Positions 7,155-15,490 of a stretch of DNA of 22,455 nucleotides are shown here, piece after piece. Both the position numbers and the translations under genes were made by a program. Origin of the DNA: JBEIUO01 sp964549785. GTDB lineage: Bacteria; Planctomycetota; Phycisphaerae; Phycisphaerales; UBA1924. The stretch is taken from NCBI GenBank assembly GCA_964549785.1, contig CAZJXA010000027.1:1-22455 (forward strand), written 5' to 3'. Below the pieces are notes generated by a model. The model made no database searches. It saw nothing but the letters and a program-made list of their open reading frames with translations, and was not told the origin of the DNA. Every line of letters starts with the position of its first letter. Within the stretch, counting starts at the first letter, position 1.

Positions 7155-9245
7155 TCAGATACCGATGAGGTTCCGGATGTCGTTGTAGGTCACGATGAGG
7201 AAGAGAGAGCCGATCACCACCAGGCCCGCGAGCGTGACCACGTTTTGAAACCCGACGGGCGCGGGTCTGCCGCGGATCTGCTCGTACACGATCAACAGGA
7301 ACTGGCCGCCGTCGACGATCGGCAGGGGCAGGAAATTGATCACCGCCAGATTGATGCTGATGAGGGCGAGGAAGAAGAGCAGCCACACAAGCCCCTTGCC
7401 CGCGACGATTGTTCCGACGTGCGCGATCCCCACGGGGCCCTTGAGATGCTCAACCTTGATGGACCCTTCGAAGAGCCGCGCGAAGGTGACGTAGGTCGAG
7501 AGCATGGTTCGCCGCGTTTCCGCAAGGCCCATCAGGACGGCCTCGGCCGGGTTCGCGGCCTTCAGGATCGTCATCTCGGGCTCGAAAATCTCGAGGCCGA
7601 ACGGAACCCGCCAGGATAACGCGGTCACGCGCGCGGCCTGTTCATCGGTCAGCGTCATCTCAGCGCTGCGGGTGCCGCCGGATGGCGGGCGAACCTCGAA
7701 CTTCAACGTTCGATCACCGTCGGTGACGATCCGCCGGAGTTGCGTTCGGAGCTCCTCAAAGTTGGAAATCGCAGCACCGTTGACCGACAGTATCGACGAC
7801 CCGGGCCCGAGCGCCAGCGTCGCGGCGGGGCTCTCGGCCTTCGCCGAGTCGGCCTGCGAACCCGCCCGTGCGAAGTGCGCCGGTGAGGCCGCGAGCAGCA
7901 CATGGGTGTCCGAAGAGTCAGCGGTAAGGAACCCGATCGTTCCCTTGCCGGTCACGGTCACGCCGGGGAGCGTCACTTCGTTCCAGGCACCGGCACCGTC
8001 CTTCCGCAACACGACCACCGCGATCGGGTTGCCCTTCGCGGCCTGAATCTCGGACATGCCTTCCGGCACAGACGGGAACTCGATCGCGCCCAGCCGCACG
8101 AAGATGTCGCCGGTCCTCAGACCAAGGCCGAATGCCCGCGAATCTTCATCCGCGGCACCCACTGCCAGCACTGGCAAGAAGCCCAGAAGATGTTCGACCG
8201 CGGCCAGTTTGCCCCCCGCCCGCCGGACAAGGTCCACCTCGAAAAGCGGAACCGGATCGATCGTCCGCAGCACTTTGTCGCCCGCAAGATCAACGAACTC
8301 AACCTCGAACGGCTGGCCCTTTGATTCCTTCGCCGCGGTGGTCAGAGCAGACGCTTCCGAGACCTCCGTGATGGCTCCCGCCCTCGTCAATCGCATCCCC
8401 GGCTGTACGCCCGCGAGACCGATCGACTCCATCGCCTCGACCCAAGCGGTCATCTCAGCACCCCCGCGTGCGCTCCGCAGAACCGGAGACTGGGCCGGGT
8501 TCACGCCGATCTCCAGCATCGCGGTGGTTCGTGCGACCTGGGGCACGATAGAAAATCGGAGGGGCTGCGCCACGCCCGAGCGCTCGACCGTCAGATCGAT
8601 CGGCCGCGACGGTCGAGCCATGGCACCGGCGAGCACAATGTCGTTGAAGGACTTCGCCTCCCGCCCGGCGACTCTGAGCACGCGATCGCCCGGTTTGAGC
8701 CCGGGTTCGACGATCCCCAACTCGGCCGCGTTGCTGGCCATTGTGGTTGCCGCGGCCGAGTCGGGCCCGACCCCGCCGATCTTCGGCGCTTCGGTGGTCA
8801 ATCCCGCCATGAATACGACGATGAAGAGGAGCGCTGCGGCGATCACATTGAAGACCACTCCGGCCGAGATGATCACCATCTTCTTCCACGGGATGCAATT
8901 CTGAAAACTGTCGGAGGCACCGCTGGTCGCGGTCGGGTCCAGATCTTCCTGCCCGAGCATTTTGACGTATCCGCCGAAGGGGAGCGCGTTGATCCGGTAC
9001 TCGGTCGGGCTGATGTTGCCTGGCTCCCCGATCGACGACCGCCTCGCATATTCGCGCTCGGAGCTGCCAAGGCGCACACCGAGACCCTTGCGGAAGGAGA
9101 CCAGCGCGGGGCCGAACCCGACGGCAAAGGCCAGCACCCGCACCCCGGCCCAACGCGCGGCGAGAAAATGCCCGAATTCGTGGATCACCACGATCGAACT
9201 GAAGCCGAGGACCACCAGCAGAAAATCGAAGAATGTTCCGAGCAT
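7155..9245 (-). CDS. rseP: Site-2 intramembrane metalloprotease RseP (M50 family)
   Basis: 696 residues. The zinc-binding HEFGH (His22, Glu23, His26) lies in the first membrane helix, followed by the FGGYVKM loop typical of RseP/RIP proteases. A second helix is near 120-145 and there is a long extracytoplasmic region with PDZ-type segments (GLKPGDRVLRV and GPGSSILSVNG). The C-terminal membrane part has the second catalytic motif NFLPLPIVDGGQ, then a last helix ending NDIRNLIGI. In the family it releases anti-sigma factors or clears signal-peptide remnants by cutting within the membrane. It is about 250 residues longer than E. coli RseP (450), all between the membrane parts, as often seen in planctomycetes. 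The start is ATG 9245 with AGGGTG just before it. It heads a minus-strand gene run, since a terminator lies immediately upstream. Confidence 0.93.
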   Translation of the reverse strand: MLGTFFDFLLVVLGFSSIVVIHEFGHFLAARWAGVRVLAFAVGFGPALVSFRKGLGVRLGSSEREYARRSSIGEPGNISPTEYRINALPFGGYVKMLGQEDLDPTATSGASDSFQNCIPWKKMVIISAGVVFNVIAAALLFIVVFMAGLTTEAPKIGGVGPDSAAATTMASNAAELGIVEPGLKPGDRVLRVAGREAKSFNDIVLAGAMARPSRPIDLTVERSGVAQPLRFSIVPQVARTTAMLEIGVNPAQSPVLRSARGGAEMTAWVEAMESIGLAGVQPGMRLTRAGAITEVSEASALTTAAKESKGQPFEVEFVDLAGDKVLRTIDPVPLFEVDLVRRAGGKLAAVEHLLGFLPVLAVGAADEDSRAFGLGLRTGDIFVRLGAIEFPSVPEGMSEIQAAKGNPIAVVVLRKDGAGAWNEVTLPGVTVTGKGTIGFLTADSSDTHVLLAASPAHFARAGSQADSAKAESPAATLALGPGSSILSVNGAAISNFEELRTQLRRIVTDGDRTLKFEVRPPSGGTRSAEMTLTDEQAARVTALSWRVPFGLEIFEPEMTILKAANPAEAVLMGLAETRRTMLSTYVTFARLFEGSIKVEHLKGPVGIAHVGTIVAGKGLVWLLFFLALISINLAVINFLPLPIVDGGQFLLIVYEQIRGRPAPVGFQNVVTLAGLVVIGSLFLIVTYNDIRNLIGI

Positions 9246-9308
9246 GTCACCCTAAGGGTACGAGAGGAGCCGGCGCTGCGGCGTTCGCGGGGCGGCGCGG
9301 TATTCATG

Positions 9309-9343
9309 AAAAAGGGGTCCGGACGAATCGACGCCCGGACCCC
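9309..9343 (-). terminator. Rho-independent terminator of the redoxin gene
   Basis: On the minus strand a perfect 9-bp stem (GGGGTCCGG / CCGGACCCC, 9335-9343 with 9314-9322) with a 12-nt loop is followed by five T (9313-9309). It lies 30 bp after the redoxin stop and insulates it from rseP. Confidence 0.88.
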
Positions 9344-9372
9344 GGTGGAGATCACTCGAAGATCCGCTTCGT

Positions 9373-10080
9373 TCAGTTGTACTTCACGCCGCAGCCGTAG
9401 GGCTTGGTCGTGCTCGGGTCCACGGTTTCACCCGCGATCAACTGGTCAAGCGCCTTGCTGACGTAGTTGGTCTTGCCGGGCTTGTCGCTGCCCTTGTCGT
9501 CGTCGATGGCGCCGGTGTACGCGATCACGCCGTCCTTGTTGATGACGTACATGGCGGGCGTGTTCTTGGCACCGTACGCCCGGCCGATTTCGCCGCTCTC
9601 ATCGAGAGCGATGGGGTAGGCCATGTTCCACTTCGCCTTGACCTTCTGGTTCAGTTCCTTGCCGCTGCCGGGCTTGCCGGTGCCACCGCTGTTGACGGCG
9701 ATCAGGACGACGCCCTTGCTTTCGTAGTTCTTCTGAAGATCATTGAAGGTGTTGCCGGCCTCGCCGTAGTGCTTGACGACGTACGGGCACTCGGAGTTGA
9801 ACCACTGCAGGACCACAATCTTGCCGGACTTGGTGAGGTCCGAGAGCGTGTGGCTCTTGCCGTCGGTATCGGTCACCGTGAAGTCCGGGGCTTTGTCGCC
9901 CGCTTTGGCCCCGCCCTTCATGTTCTCTTTGATCTTCTCGATCCCCTTTTCCTTGGCCTGGTCAATCACCTTCGGCGTGGTCGGGGTGGCGGGGGCAGGA
10001 ACATTCGAGCCCTGAGCGAAAGTCGTTCCCGCGAACGAAAGCACCAGGCCCACCGTCAACGTTGCACAAAGGTTCCGCAT
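9373..10080 (-). CDS. Secreted redoxin (AhpC/TSA-TlpA-like thioredoxin fold)
   Basis: 235 residues from ATG 10080, chosen because AGGAG sits nine nt upstream and a clean signal peptide follows (residues 1-23, ending TTFAQ). The upstream ATG at 10131 lacks both. After a charged linker the redoxin domain starts at ~61 (GDKAPDFTVTDTDGK). The active strand is WFNSECPYVVKHY, with peroxidatic-type Cys98 in an E-C-P-Y context and no CXXC partner. TPAMYVINKDG is the cis-Pro segment of the fold. A second Cys (Cys230) lies in the C-terminal PYGCGVKY and may be the resolving or exchange partner. The protein probably acts on thiols or peroxides in the periplasm; the exact reaction is unknown. It follows the DsbD-like gene by 101 bp and ends at a strong terminator. 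Confidence 0.85.
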   Translation of the reverse strand: MRNLCATLTVGLVLSFAGTTFAQGSNVPAPATPTTPKVIDQAKEKGIEKIKENMKGGAKAGDKAPDFTVTDTDGKSHTLSDLTKSGKIVVLQWFNSECPYVVKHYGEAGNTFNDLQKNYESKGVVLIAVNSGGTGKPGSGKELNQKVKAKWNMAYPIALDESGEIGRAYGAKNTPAMYVINKDGVIAYTGAIDDDKGSDKPGKTNYVSKALDQLIAGETVDPSTTKPYGCGVKYN

Positions 10081-10181
10081 CTTGCAAATCTCCTGAAAGA
10101 TAATTCTCTGAAACACCAAGGTCGCCGCCAATCGGCCCGGAGTTACGCACCCCGAAATCCCATTCGCGGATGTTCAACGCT

Positions 10182-11144
10182 TTACTTCTCGGTCTCCCGG
10201 ACCACGCCTTCACCGGCACCATCCGAACGAATCGGCTCGTTCACGAGGGGCCGTTCAAACCAATACGCCTCTGTCTCCCCGGTCCGAACGATCTCAATGA
10301 CGCCCGCGATGACGGAATGTTCCGTCTCTGCTGATTCAAGCTCTGCATCCAGCACATCGCGCTTCGACTCGCCATCCGCGGCGGCGTTGAGAAGCCCAAC
10401 GCTCCAGGATGCCGGCATGAAGCGGATGACCGTTGCGCCCTTTGCTTCGATTCGCAGCCGCGACGCTTCGGTCTCTACGTTCACACCGGAAGCCGCGGTA
10501 AGCGGCTTCGGCAAGAGCCTGGACAGGACGTCAGCAATTCGTGGTGGTTGCGAAACACGCTCGGCCGACGGCGTCGTCGGCTTTAGAACCCCGACCCGCA
10601 GCGTCGTTTGCCCTTTCTCGGGAACACAGACGTTGGAGCAGACGAGCCACTTCGCCCGGATCGGGATTTCGATCTCGCGCTCCGGTTGACCGGCCGGCAC
10701 GAAAACCGGCACCAGCAGCGTCACCTCTTTCTCGTAGACATAATCGACGATGTCGCCCGGCAGCACCTGACGCTTCGGCACCGGCCACATGGTTTTTCCT
10801 TGGACCCACCCGTCCGGCCACTCGAACGCAAATCGCGGCGCGGTTCCTGAATCATTCAGGCCGTCCCAATAGATATGCCATTCCGGCTCGATCGTGAATG
10901 TCAGCCCGATCAGAGCGGTCTCACCTTCGAATACCGATCCGACGACCGCCGCGAGACGCACGTGCGGACTCTGGGTCGCAGTCAACGGTTCGGCCCTTCC
11001 GCGGTCGGTCTCATCCCGCTTCATTGCCGTGCCAGGTGGCGTTGCATCCTGGCCAGAAACCGCACTGCACGCCGCGACGAACGCGGCGGCGCCGGCGGCG
11101 AACCATGGTGTTGGAAAAGACCCGATTCGGAAGTGTGTCGTCAT
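10182..11144 (-). CDS. DsbD N-terminal-domain-like protein (thiol:disulfide interchange, periplasmic domain only)
   Basis: 320 residues from ATG 11144; an ATG at 11192 would add 16 residues before the signal sequence. An N-terminal hydrophobic stretch ends in FVAAC, which fits a lipobox, so the protein may be lipid-anchored. The core matches the DsbD alpha-domain family: EWHIYWDGLNDSGTAPRF, MWPVPKR, DYVYEKEVTLLVPV, and the redox pair WLVCSNVCVPEKG (Cys169 and Cys173), spaced as in DsbD-alpha. In DsbD this domain passes electrons from the membrane domain to periplasmic partners. The eight-helix membrane domain and C-terminal thioredoxin domain of full DsbD are absent here, so it needs an electron source encoded elsewhere. 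The secreted redoxin 101 bp downstream is the obvious candidate partner (inference). It is divergent from the rhodanese-like lipoprotein. Confidence 0.8.
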   Translation of the reverse strand: MTTHFRIGSFPTPWFAAGAAAFVAACSAVSGQDATPPGTAMKRDETDRGRAEPLTATQSPHVRLAAVVGSVFEGETALIGLTFTIEPEWHIYWDGLNDSGTAPRFAFEWPDGWVQGKTMWPVPKRQVLPGDIVDYVYEKEVTLLVPVFVPAGQPEREIEIPIRAKWLVCSNVCVPEKGQTTLRVGVLKPTTPSAERVSQPPRIADVLSRLLPKPLTAASGVNVETEASRLRIEAKGATVIRFMPASWSVGLLNAAADGESKRDVLDAELESAETEHSVIAGVIEIVRTGETEAYWFERPLVNEPIRSDGAGEGVVRETEK

Positions 11145-11220
11145 GGTGAAACTGAGAACGGAAGCAAAACAACCAAGGGCTGTCCAACGCATCGGCCCCC
11201 GAGCGGGTACGCTTGCGGGA

Positions 11221-11724
11221 ATGGTACTACGTCACCCCCGATCATTCTGTTCTTTACCAAAGGTTTTTATCGGGTTGCTTGGTCTGGCGGTCGGGATCGG
11301 TCCCGGGTGCACCACGGAAACAACGGACAAGGACATCACGTTCATCTCGGGGGCTGAACTGCAACGCATCGTCGCGGATGCCACCGCGAAAGGGGACTCG
11401 GACGCGGTCCTTTTATTGGACCCGCGGGCTCCCGCCGAGTTTGAAGCGGGGCACCTCCCGTCGGCGTGGAACAAGCAACTGACGACGATTCCATCGGGCC
11501 AGAAACCCGATTCGCGACTTGAAGCCTTCGACCGAATCGTGGTCTACGGCGTTCACCCAGGAACACCTGCAGCGATCGGGATGACCAAGCGTCTCCTGCA
11601 GAACGGGTACGACGACGTGTATTTTTACGCGGACGGGCTCGAGGGATGGAAGGCCCAAGGGGGCGCGATCGAAACCGGTCGCAGCAAGCGTTGGGCCTCG
11701 GACAAGCCCACCGTTATTGAGTGA
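11221..11724 (+). CDS. Rhodanese-like lipoprotein without the catalytic cysteine
   Basis: 167 residues from ATG 11221. The signal sequence runs into GIGPGCTTE, a plausible lipobox with Cys30, so the mature protein is probably membrane-attached on the outside. The rest is a single rhodanese-homology domain: VLLLDPRAPAEFEAGHLPSAWN (63-83) is the substrate-side signature and YADGLEGWKAQGG (136-148) the C-terminal one. The active-site loop reads IVVYGVHPGTPA, so the position that should hold the persulfide-forming Cys is Gly110. It therefore cannot act as a sulfurtransferase by the usual mechanism, and may be a binding or regulatory domain. The start is ambiguous because the frame is open upstream over the divergent gene, but only this ATG gives a signal peptide. 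The divergent DsbD-like gene shares the 76-bp spacer. Confidence 0.75.
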   Translation: MVLRHPRSFCSLPKVFIGLLGLAVGIGPGCTTETTDKDITFISGAELQRIVADATAKGDSDAVLLLDPRAPAEFEAGHLPSAWNKQLTTIPSGQKPDSRLEAFDRIVVYGVHPGTPAAIGMTKRLLQNGYDDVYFYADGLEGWKAQGGAIETGRSKRWASDKPTVIE

Positions 11725-11822
11725 GGTGGTGCGGACAGCGCTTGACCGCGGCGTCGTGCCGCACGCTGAGACGGTCGCTTTGCCAACTGCTCGGCTGCTG
11801 ATGCCCGCTGGAGATTCCCACC

Positions 11823-13205
11823 ATGGCCCTTTGGGGCGGACGCTTCGAATCCGGGCCTGACGCTCTCTTTCGCAACTTGAACGACTCCCTGCGCTTCGAC
11901 TACCGGTTCGCGACGGAAGATATCGAGGGTTCGCGGGCTTGGGCGAAGGCGATCCACCAAGCCGGGGTTCTGTCGGCCGACGAACTCGCCCGCCTCACCT
12001 CGGCACTCTCCGAACTGCGTGCGGCCGTTCACTCCGACCCCGCGCTTCCTCTGAAAGATGGGCTCGGGAAAGACGAGGATATCCACTCCTGGGTCGAGCG
12101 CAGCCTCATCGCCAAGGTCGGCGATCTGGGCAAGAAACTCCACACCGGGCGGAGCCGCAACGACCAAGTCGCCACCGACCTGCGTCTTTGGACGCGGGCC
12201 GCCATCGACGCACGCCTCGTCGAACTCCGCTCCGCTCGTGCCTCGCTGATCAACTTCGCGGATCGCGAGCGGGCCACCATCATCAGCGGCTACACCCACC
12301 TGCAAAGGGCTCAGCCCGTGCTGCTCGCGCATTGGGCCTTGGGGTACGCCGAAATGCTCGAGCGCGACGACTCCCGGCTGCGTGATGCCCGCCGCCGGGT
12401 CAACGTGTGCCCGCTGGGCTCGGGAGCTCTCGCGGGCACCGCCTACCCGATCGACCGCGATGCCCTGGCCGCCGATCTGGGCTTCGACTCGGCCACACGC
12501 AACAGCCTGGACGCCGTCAGCGACCGAGACTTTGTGATCGAGACGCTCGCCGGCTGCGCCCTCACCGGCGTCCACCTGTCGCGTCTGGGCGAAGACCTCA
12601 TCCTGTACGGCACTCAGGAGTTTGGATTCTTCGAGTACCACGACTCGGTTTCCAGCGGCTCATCACTCATGCCGCAGAAGAAGAACCCGGACGCCGCCGA
12701 GCTCCTCCGCGGCAAGGCGGGCCGAATCACGGGTGCGCTGGTCGCCGTGCTCACCACCGTCAAGGGCCTCCCGCTCGCGTATAACAAGGACCTGCAAGAG
12801 GACAAAGAACCGCTCTTCGATGCGATGGACCACCTCGCGCTCTCCTTGCAGGTTCTGCCCCGCATCCTCGACACGCTGAAGGTCCGTCGCGGAGCGTGCG
12901 AAAAGGCCGCGGCCGGGGGGTATTCCAACGCCACCGACCTGGCGGATTACCTCGTCTCCAAGGGGGTTGCATTTCGTGAGGCGCACGACCTCTCCGGCCG
13001 CGCCGTCCGCCTCGGTCTTGAGCGCAACCAACCGCTCGAAGGCCTTTCGCTGGCCGACCTTCAATCGATCACGCCCCGCATCGACACCGACGTTTTTGCC
13101 CGTATCGACCTGCGGAACGGGATGGCCAAGCGCGAGGTCCTGGGCGGGACCGGCCCGAATGCCGTCGCGGCGGCCATTGATGCCGCGCGCTCGCGGCTGC
13201 TGTGA
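11823..13205 (+). CDS. argH: Argininosuccinate lyase
   Basis: 460 residues, the normal family length. It cleaves argininosuccinate to arginine and fumarate, the last step of arginine synthesis, in the cytoplasm as a homotetramer. The start MALWGGRF is the classical ArgH N-terminus. HTGRSRNDQVATDLR (107-121), GYTHLQRAQP with catalytic His159, and the fumarase/aspartase signature GSSLMPQKKNPD (279-290) with the catalytic Ser in its loop are all intact. GGAG lies nine nt before the ATG. It starts 98 bp after the rhodanese-like gene, so the two could share a transcript, but there is no functional link. No argG or other arg gene is nearby. Confidence 0.97.
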   Translation: MALWGGRFESGPDALFRNLNDSLRFDYRFATEDIEGSRAWAKAIHQAGVLSADELARLTSALSELRAAVHSDPALPLKDGLGKDEDIHSWVERSLIAKVGDLGKKLHTGRSRNDQVATDLRLWTRAAIDARLVELRSARASLINFADRERATIISGYTHLQRAQPVLLAHWALGYAEMLERDDSRLRDARRRVNVCPLGSGALAGTAYPIDRDALAADLGFDSATRNSLDAVSDRDFVIETLAGCALTGVHLSRLGEDLILYGTQEFGFFEYHDSVSSGSSLMPQKKNPDAAELLRGKAGRITGALVAVLTTVKGLPLAYNKDLQEDKEPLFDAMDHLALSLQVLPRILDTLKVRRGACEKAAAGGYSNATDLADYLVSKGVAFREAHDLSGRAVRLGLERNQPLEGLSLADLQSITPRIDTDVFARIDLRNGMAKREVLGGTGPNAVAAAIDAARSRLL

Positions 13206-13253
13206 AGCTCTTTGATCCGCTCTGACTCCCGCCGCGCCGCAACCGAAATCTCC

Positions 13254-14186
13254 TCAGAACGTGAACCGCAGCGTGGCTCCCAAGAACGGAGCGGCGTCCG
13301 CATCCAGTTCTTCGATCTCATCCCCGTCCTCATCGTCGAGCGTGAATTCGCGTCCGAAGACGACGCCGCCACGCAGCGAGAGCGCCACCTGAGGATGGGC
13401 CTGCCACGTTACTCCAGCCGTCACCGGGAAGCCGGTGGATTCGCCCACGCCGTTGGGAGCGATGTCCTCGTCGTCCAAACGGAAGCGGTGAGTTTGATAA
13501 CCGGCCCCGGCGAAAACAGCGACCGTCTCGCACGCTTGGTATTTCACTCCCGCGCCCGCCCCCAGCCCCGAGCCGGTCCCGATGCGAGAGCCCGCCGACC
13601 ACTTATCCGAAATCTTCCACGTGAACGAAACCAGCGGGATCACGAGAACGTCGTCCTCCAGACGCGAAATCACGACGAAGCCGGGCCCGATGCTGAAGTT
13701 CTCGTTAAACGAATACTCGAAGCCACCGCCACCGCCGAAGATCAGGCTCTCACCGAAATCCGCGTCCTGCTCGCCGCTGGAGCGGGCGAACGCGCGGGCC
13801 CCGAAGGTCCACTTTTCATTCGCACGATGGGCAAATCCCACACCCACTGTGTGTTCGAGGACGGTGTCCCACGGGTCCGAGGCTCCGAAGCCTTCGTCGC
13901 CGCCGAAATCGTAAAACAAACCGGCCGTTCCGACGGAGATGGCCACGGTGGACCGCTCGCCCGCCGGGATGCCGACCTCGAAGTCGGCCCCCACCCGCGA
14001 GGTCTGAACGGTCCCGTTGTCGTCGTCAAAGTCGGACTCGCCGGTGGCATCGCCCCAGAGATCGAGGGAGGCGGTTACCTTGCGTTTTTCGGCGGTCTCG
14101 ACCATCGGGACGGCGTCTGAACGTGACGCGGCCTGAGCGGCGGCGTCGGGCTGGGTGAGAGCGAGAAAGGCGAGAATGGTGAACAT
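13254..14186 (-). CDS. Outer-membrane beta-barrel protein of unknown function
   Basis: 310 residues from ATG 14186; a TTG at 14201 would add five. A signal peptide (MFTILAFLALTQPDAAAQA) is followed by alternating hydrophobic/polar strands with Gly and aromatic residues, and the chain ends LGATLRFTF. A terminal Phe after a beta strand is the hallmark that BAM recognises. Several loops are very acidic (ESDFDDDN, LDDEDIAPN, LDDEDGDEIEELDAD), suggesting surface-exposed, perhaps cation-binding, turns. Regular strand pairs imply a barrel of roughly 12-14 strands. It may belong to one of the planctomycete barrel DUF families, but I cannot name one from sequence alone. It is convergent with argH (48 bp apart) and divergent from tRNA-Ala. 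Porin-like or structural function is inference. Confidence 0.7.
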   Translation of the reverse strand: MFTILAFLALTQPDAAAQAASRSDAVPMVETAEKRKVTASLDLWGDATGESDFDDDNGTVQTSRVGADFEVGIPAGERSTVAISVGTAGLFYDFGGDEGFGASDPWDTVLEHTVGVGFAHRANEKWTFGARAFARSSGEQDADFGESLIFGGGGGFEYSFNENFSIGPGFVVISRLEDDVLVIPLVSFTWKISDKWSAGSRIGTGSGLGAGAGVKYQACETVAVFAGAGYQTHRFRLDDEDIAPNGVGESTGFPVTAGVTWQAHPQVALSLRGGVVFGREFTLDDEDGDEIEELDADAAPFLGATLRFTF

Positions 14187-14280
14187 GGAGAGTTGTTCCA
14201 AGGGCGGTGCGGCGAGGAATTCCTGGCACAGGGTACCCGATTCGCCCGCCTCTCGGGGGGAATATCCTTGTTCCCTGTCC

Positions 14281-14353
14281 GGGGCGGTAGCTCAATTGGT
14301 AGAGCACTACGTTTGCAACGTAGGGGTTGAGAGTTCGAGTCTCTTCCGCTCCA
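14281..14353 (+). tRNA. tRNA-Ala (anticodon TGC)
   Basis: 73 nt with a full cloverleaf: acceptor GGGGCGG/CCGCTCC, D arm, anticodon stem CTACG/CGTAG with loop TTTGCAA (anticodon TGC), and T loop TTCGAGT. Base pair 3:70 is G.U, the alanyl-tRNA synthetase identity element, which confirms the call. The discriminator base is A. No CCA follows it. Confidence 0.96.
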
Positions 14354-14395
14354 CTTGGTCGGTTGGTCTTATGGGCGTCCGCCGAAAGGCTGAAT

Positions 14396-15439
14396 GTGTC
14401 GAAGCGGACGGCGGCGGAAGAGACTGCAAGGGGCCGCTGGCTGGCGATCGGCGCGATCGTGCTGACGCTGCTTGGATGGACGAGCATCCCGCTTTTTCTG
14501 CGGTTTTTCGCGAAGGACACCACGCTCGATGCGTGGACCGCGAACGGCTGGCGGTACGCGATTTCGGCGCTGCTCTGGGCTCCGGTGCTGGTGATCGGGG
14601 CGTTCGGGCGGAAGATTCCGCGGAACCTATGGCAGCTGGCCTTGTGGCCGAGCCTGTTCAACATCGTCGGGCAGATGTGCTTTGGGCTTGCGCCATATTA
14701 CGTGGATCCGGGGTTGATGACGTTCAGCCTACGGGTGCAGATTGTGTTTGTGGCGGTGGGCGCTGCGCTCATGTTCCCGCTGGAACGGAAGATCATCCGC
14801 TCGCCGTGGTTTCTTGCCGGTCTGGGCATGGTGGTGGCGGGAACACTTTCGACGGTCGCCTTTAAGCCCGGCGGCTTGGGCGATGGCTCGGGGCTGGGCA
14901 TCGCGATCTCGGTCGCTTCCGGTGTTTTTTACGCGGGATATGCCCTCTGCGTGCGGAAGTTCATGGTGGGTATCAATCCGTTGATGGCGTTCGCGGCGGT
15001 CAGCCAGTACACCGCGCTCGGGCTTCTGGTACTGATGGTGGCGTTTGCGCCCGGCCGGGGATTGAACTTTCTTGAGTTGAGCGGCAAGGTGCAGTGGCTC
15101 GTGGTTCTTTCCGCGGTCGTCGGAATCGGCATCGGGCACACGCTGTACTTCTACTGCATCTCCAAGTTGGGCGTGGCGGTTTCGTCGGGCGTGGTGCAGT
15201 TGCAACCGATCACCGTTTCGGTGGGTTCTTTGCTCATTTTCAATGAACGGCTCACGCCGACTCAGTGGTGCACCGGCACGCTCGCGATTGCCGGAGCGGT
15301 GGTGATGCTGGTGGCGCAGCACCGGATTGCCTCACGGGCCACGAACGCCAAACGGGATGAACCGTTCGACACGTTGCCGGTGGATGCGGACGTGGCTGCG
15401 GTTGAGGCCGGGAACGAAAAAACCCCGGCGTCTCGATGA
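14396..15439 (+). CDS. EamA-family (DMT superfamily) permease
   Basis: 347 residues from GTG 14396, chosen because AAGG lies six nt upstream; the frame extends back into tRNA-Ala, which cannot be coding. Hydrophobicity gives about ten membrane helices in two EamA repeats: helices 1-5 begin at LAIGAIVLTLLGWTSIPLF, the second set begins at GLGIAISVASGVFYAGY. The end of repeat two has the conserved GVVQLQPITVSVGSLLIFNE..TPTQW..TLAIAGAVV pattern of drug/metabolite exporters. It sits in the inner membrane; the substrate is unknown. The hydrophilic C-terminal tail (~35 residues) is cytoplasmic or disordered. Its last codons and stop lie inside the terminator hairpin of the convergent PEP-CTERM gene. 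Confidence 0.88.
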   Translation: MSKRTAAEETARGRWLAIGAIVLTLLGWTSIPLFLRFFAKDTTLDAWTANGWRYAISALLWAPVLVIGAFGRKIPRNLWQLALWPSLFNIVGQMCFGLAPYYVDPGLMTFSLRVQIVFVAVGAALMFPLERKIIRSPWFLAGLGMVVAGTLSTVAFKPGGLGDGSGLGIAISVASGVFYAGYALCVRKFMVGINPLMAFAAVSQYTALGLLVLMVAFAPGRGLNFLELSGKVQWLVVLSAVVGIGIGHTLYFYCISKLGVAVSSGVVQLQPITVSVGSLLIFNERLTPTQWCTGTLAIAGAVVMLVAQHRIASRATNAKRDEPFDTLPVDADVAAVEAGNEKTPASR

Positions 15440-15449
15440 CGCCGGGGTT
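15417..15449 (-). terminator. Rho-independent terminator of the PEP-CTERM-type gene, overlapping the permease 3' end
   Basis: On the minus strand AACCCCGGCGTC / GACGCCGGGGTT make a perfect 12-bp stem (15438-15449 with 15421-15432) around a 5-nt loop, followed by six T (15422-15417, the A-run on plus). The permease stop codon (15437-15439) lies within the hairpin. For the plus strand the hairpin has only a short T run after it, so it is at best a weak bidirectional terminator. Confidence 0.92.
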
Positions 15450-15490
15450 CGATGGATTGAATCACGACTCAGATCGAACCCGGTGGACGA

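Noticed and set aside
9249..9259. 11-nt palindrome ACCCTAAGGGT just before the rseP start
   Set aside because: It overlaps the ribosome-binding region and is too short to separate an operator from chance.
14327..14395. Longer permease start inside tRNA-Ala
   Set aside because: The first codons of that frame are tRNA sequence. GTG 14396 has a ribosome site and begins just before the first membrane helix.
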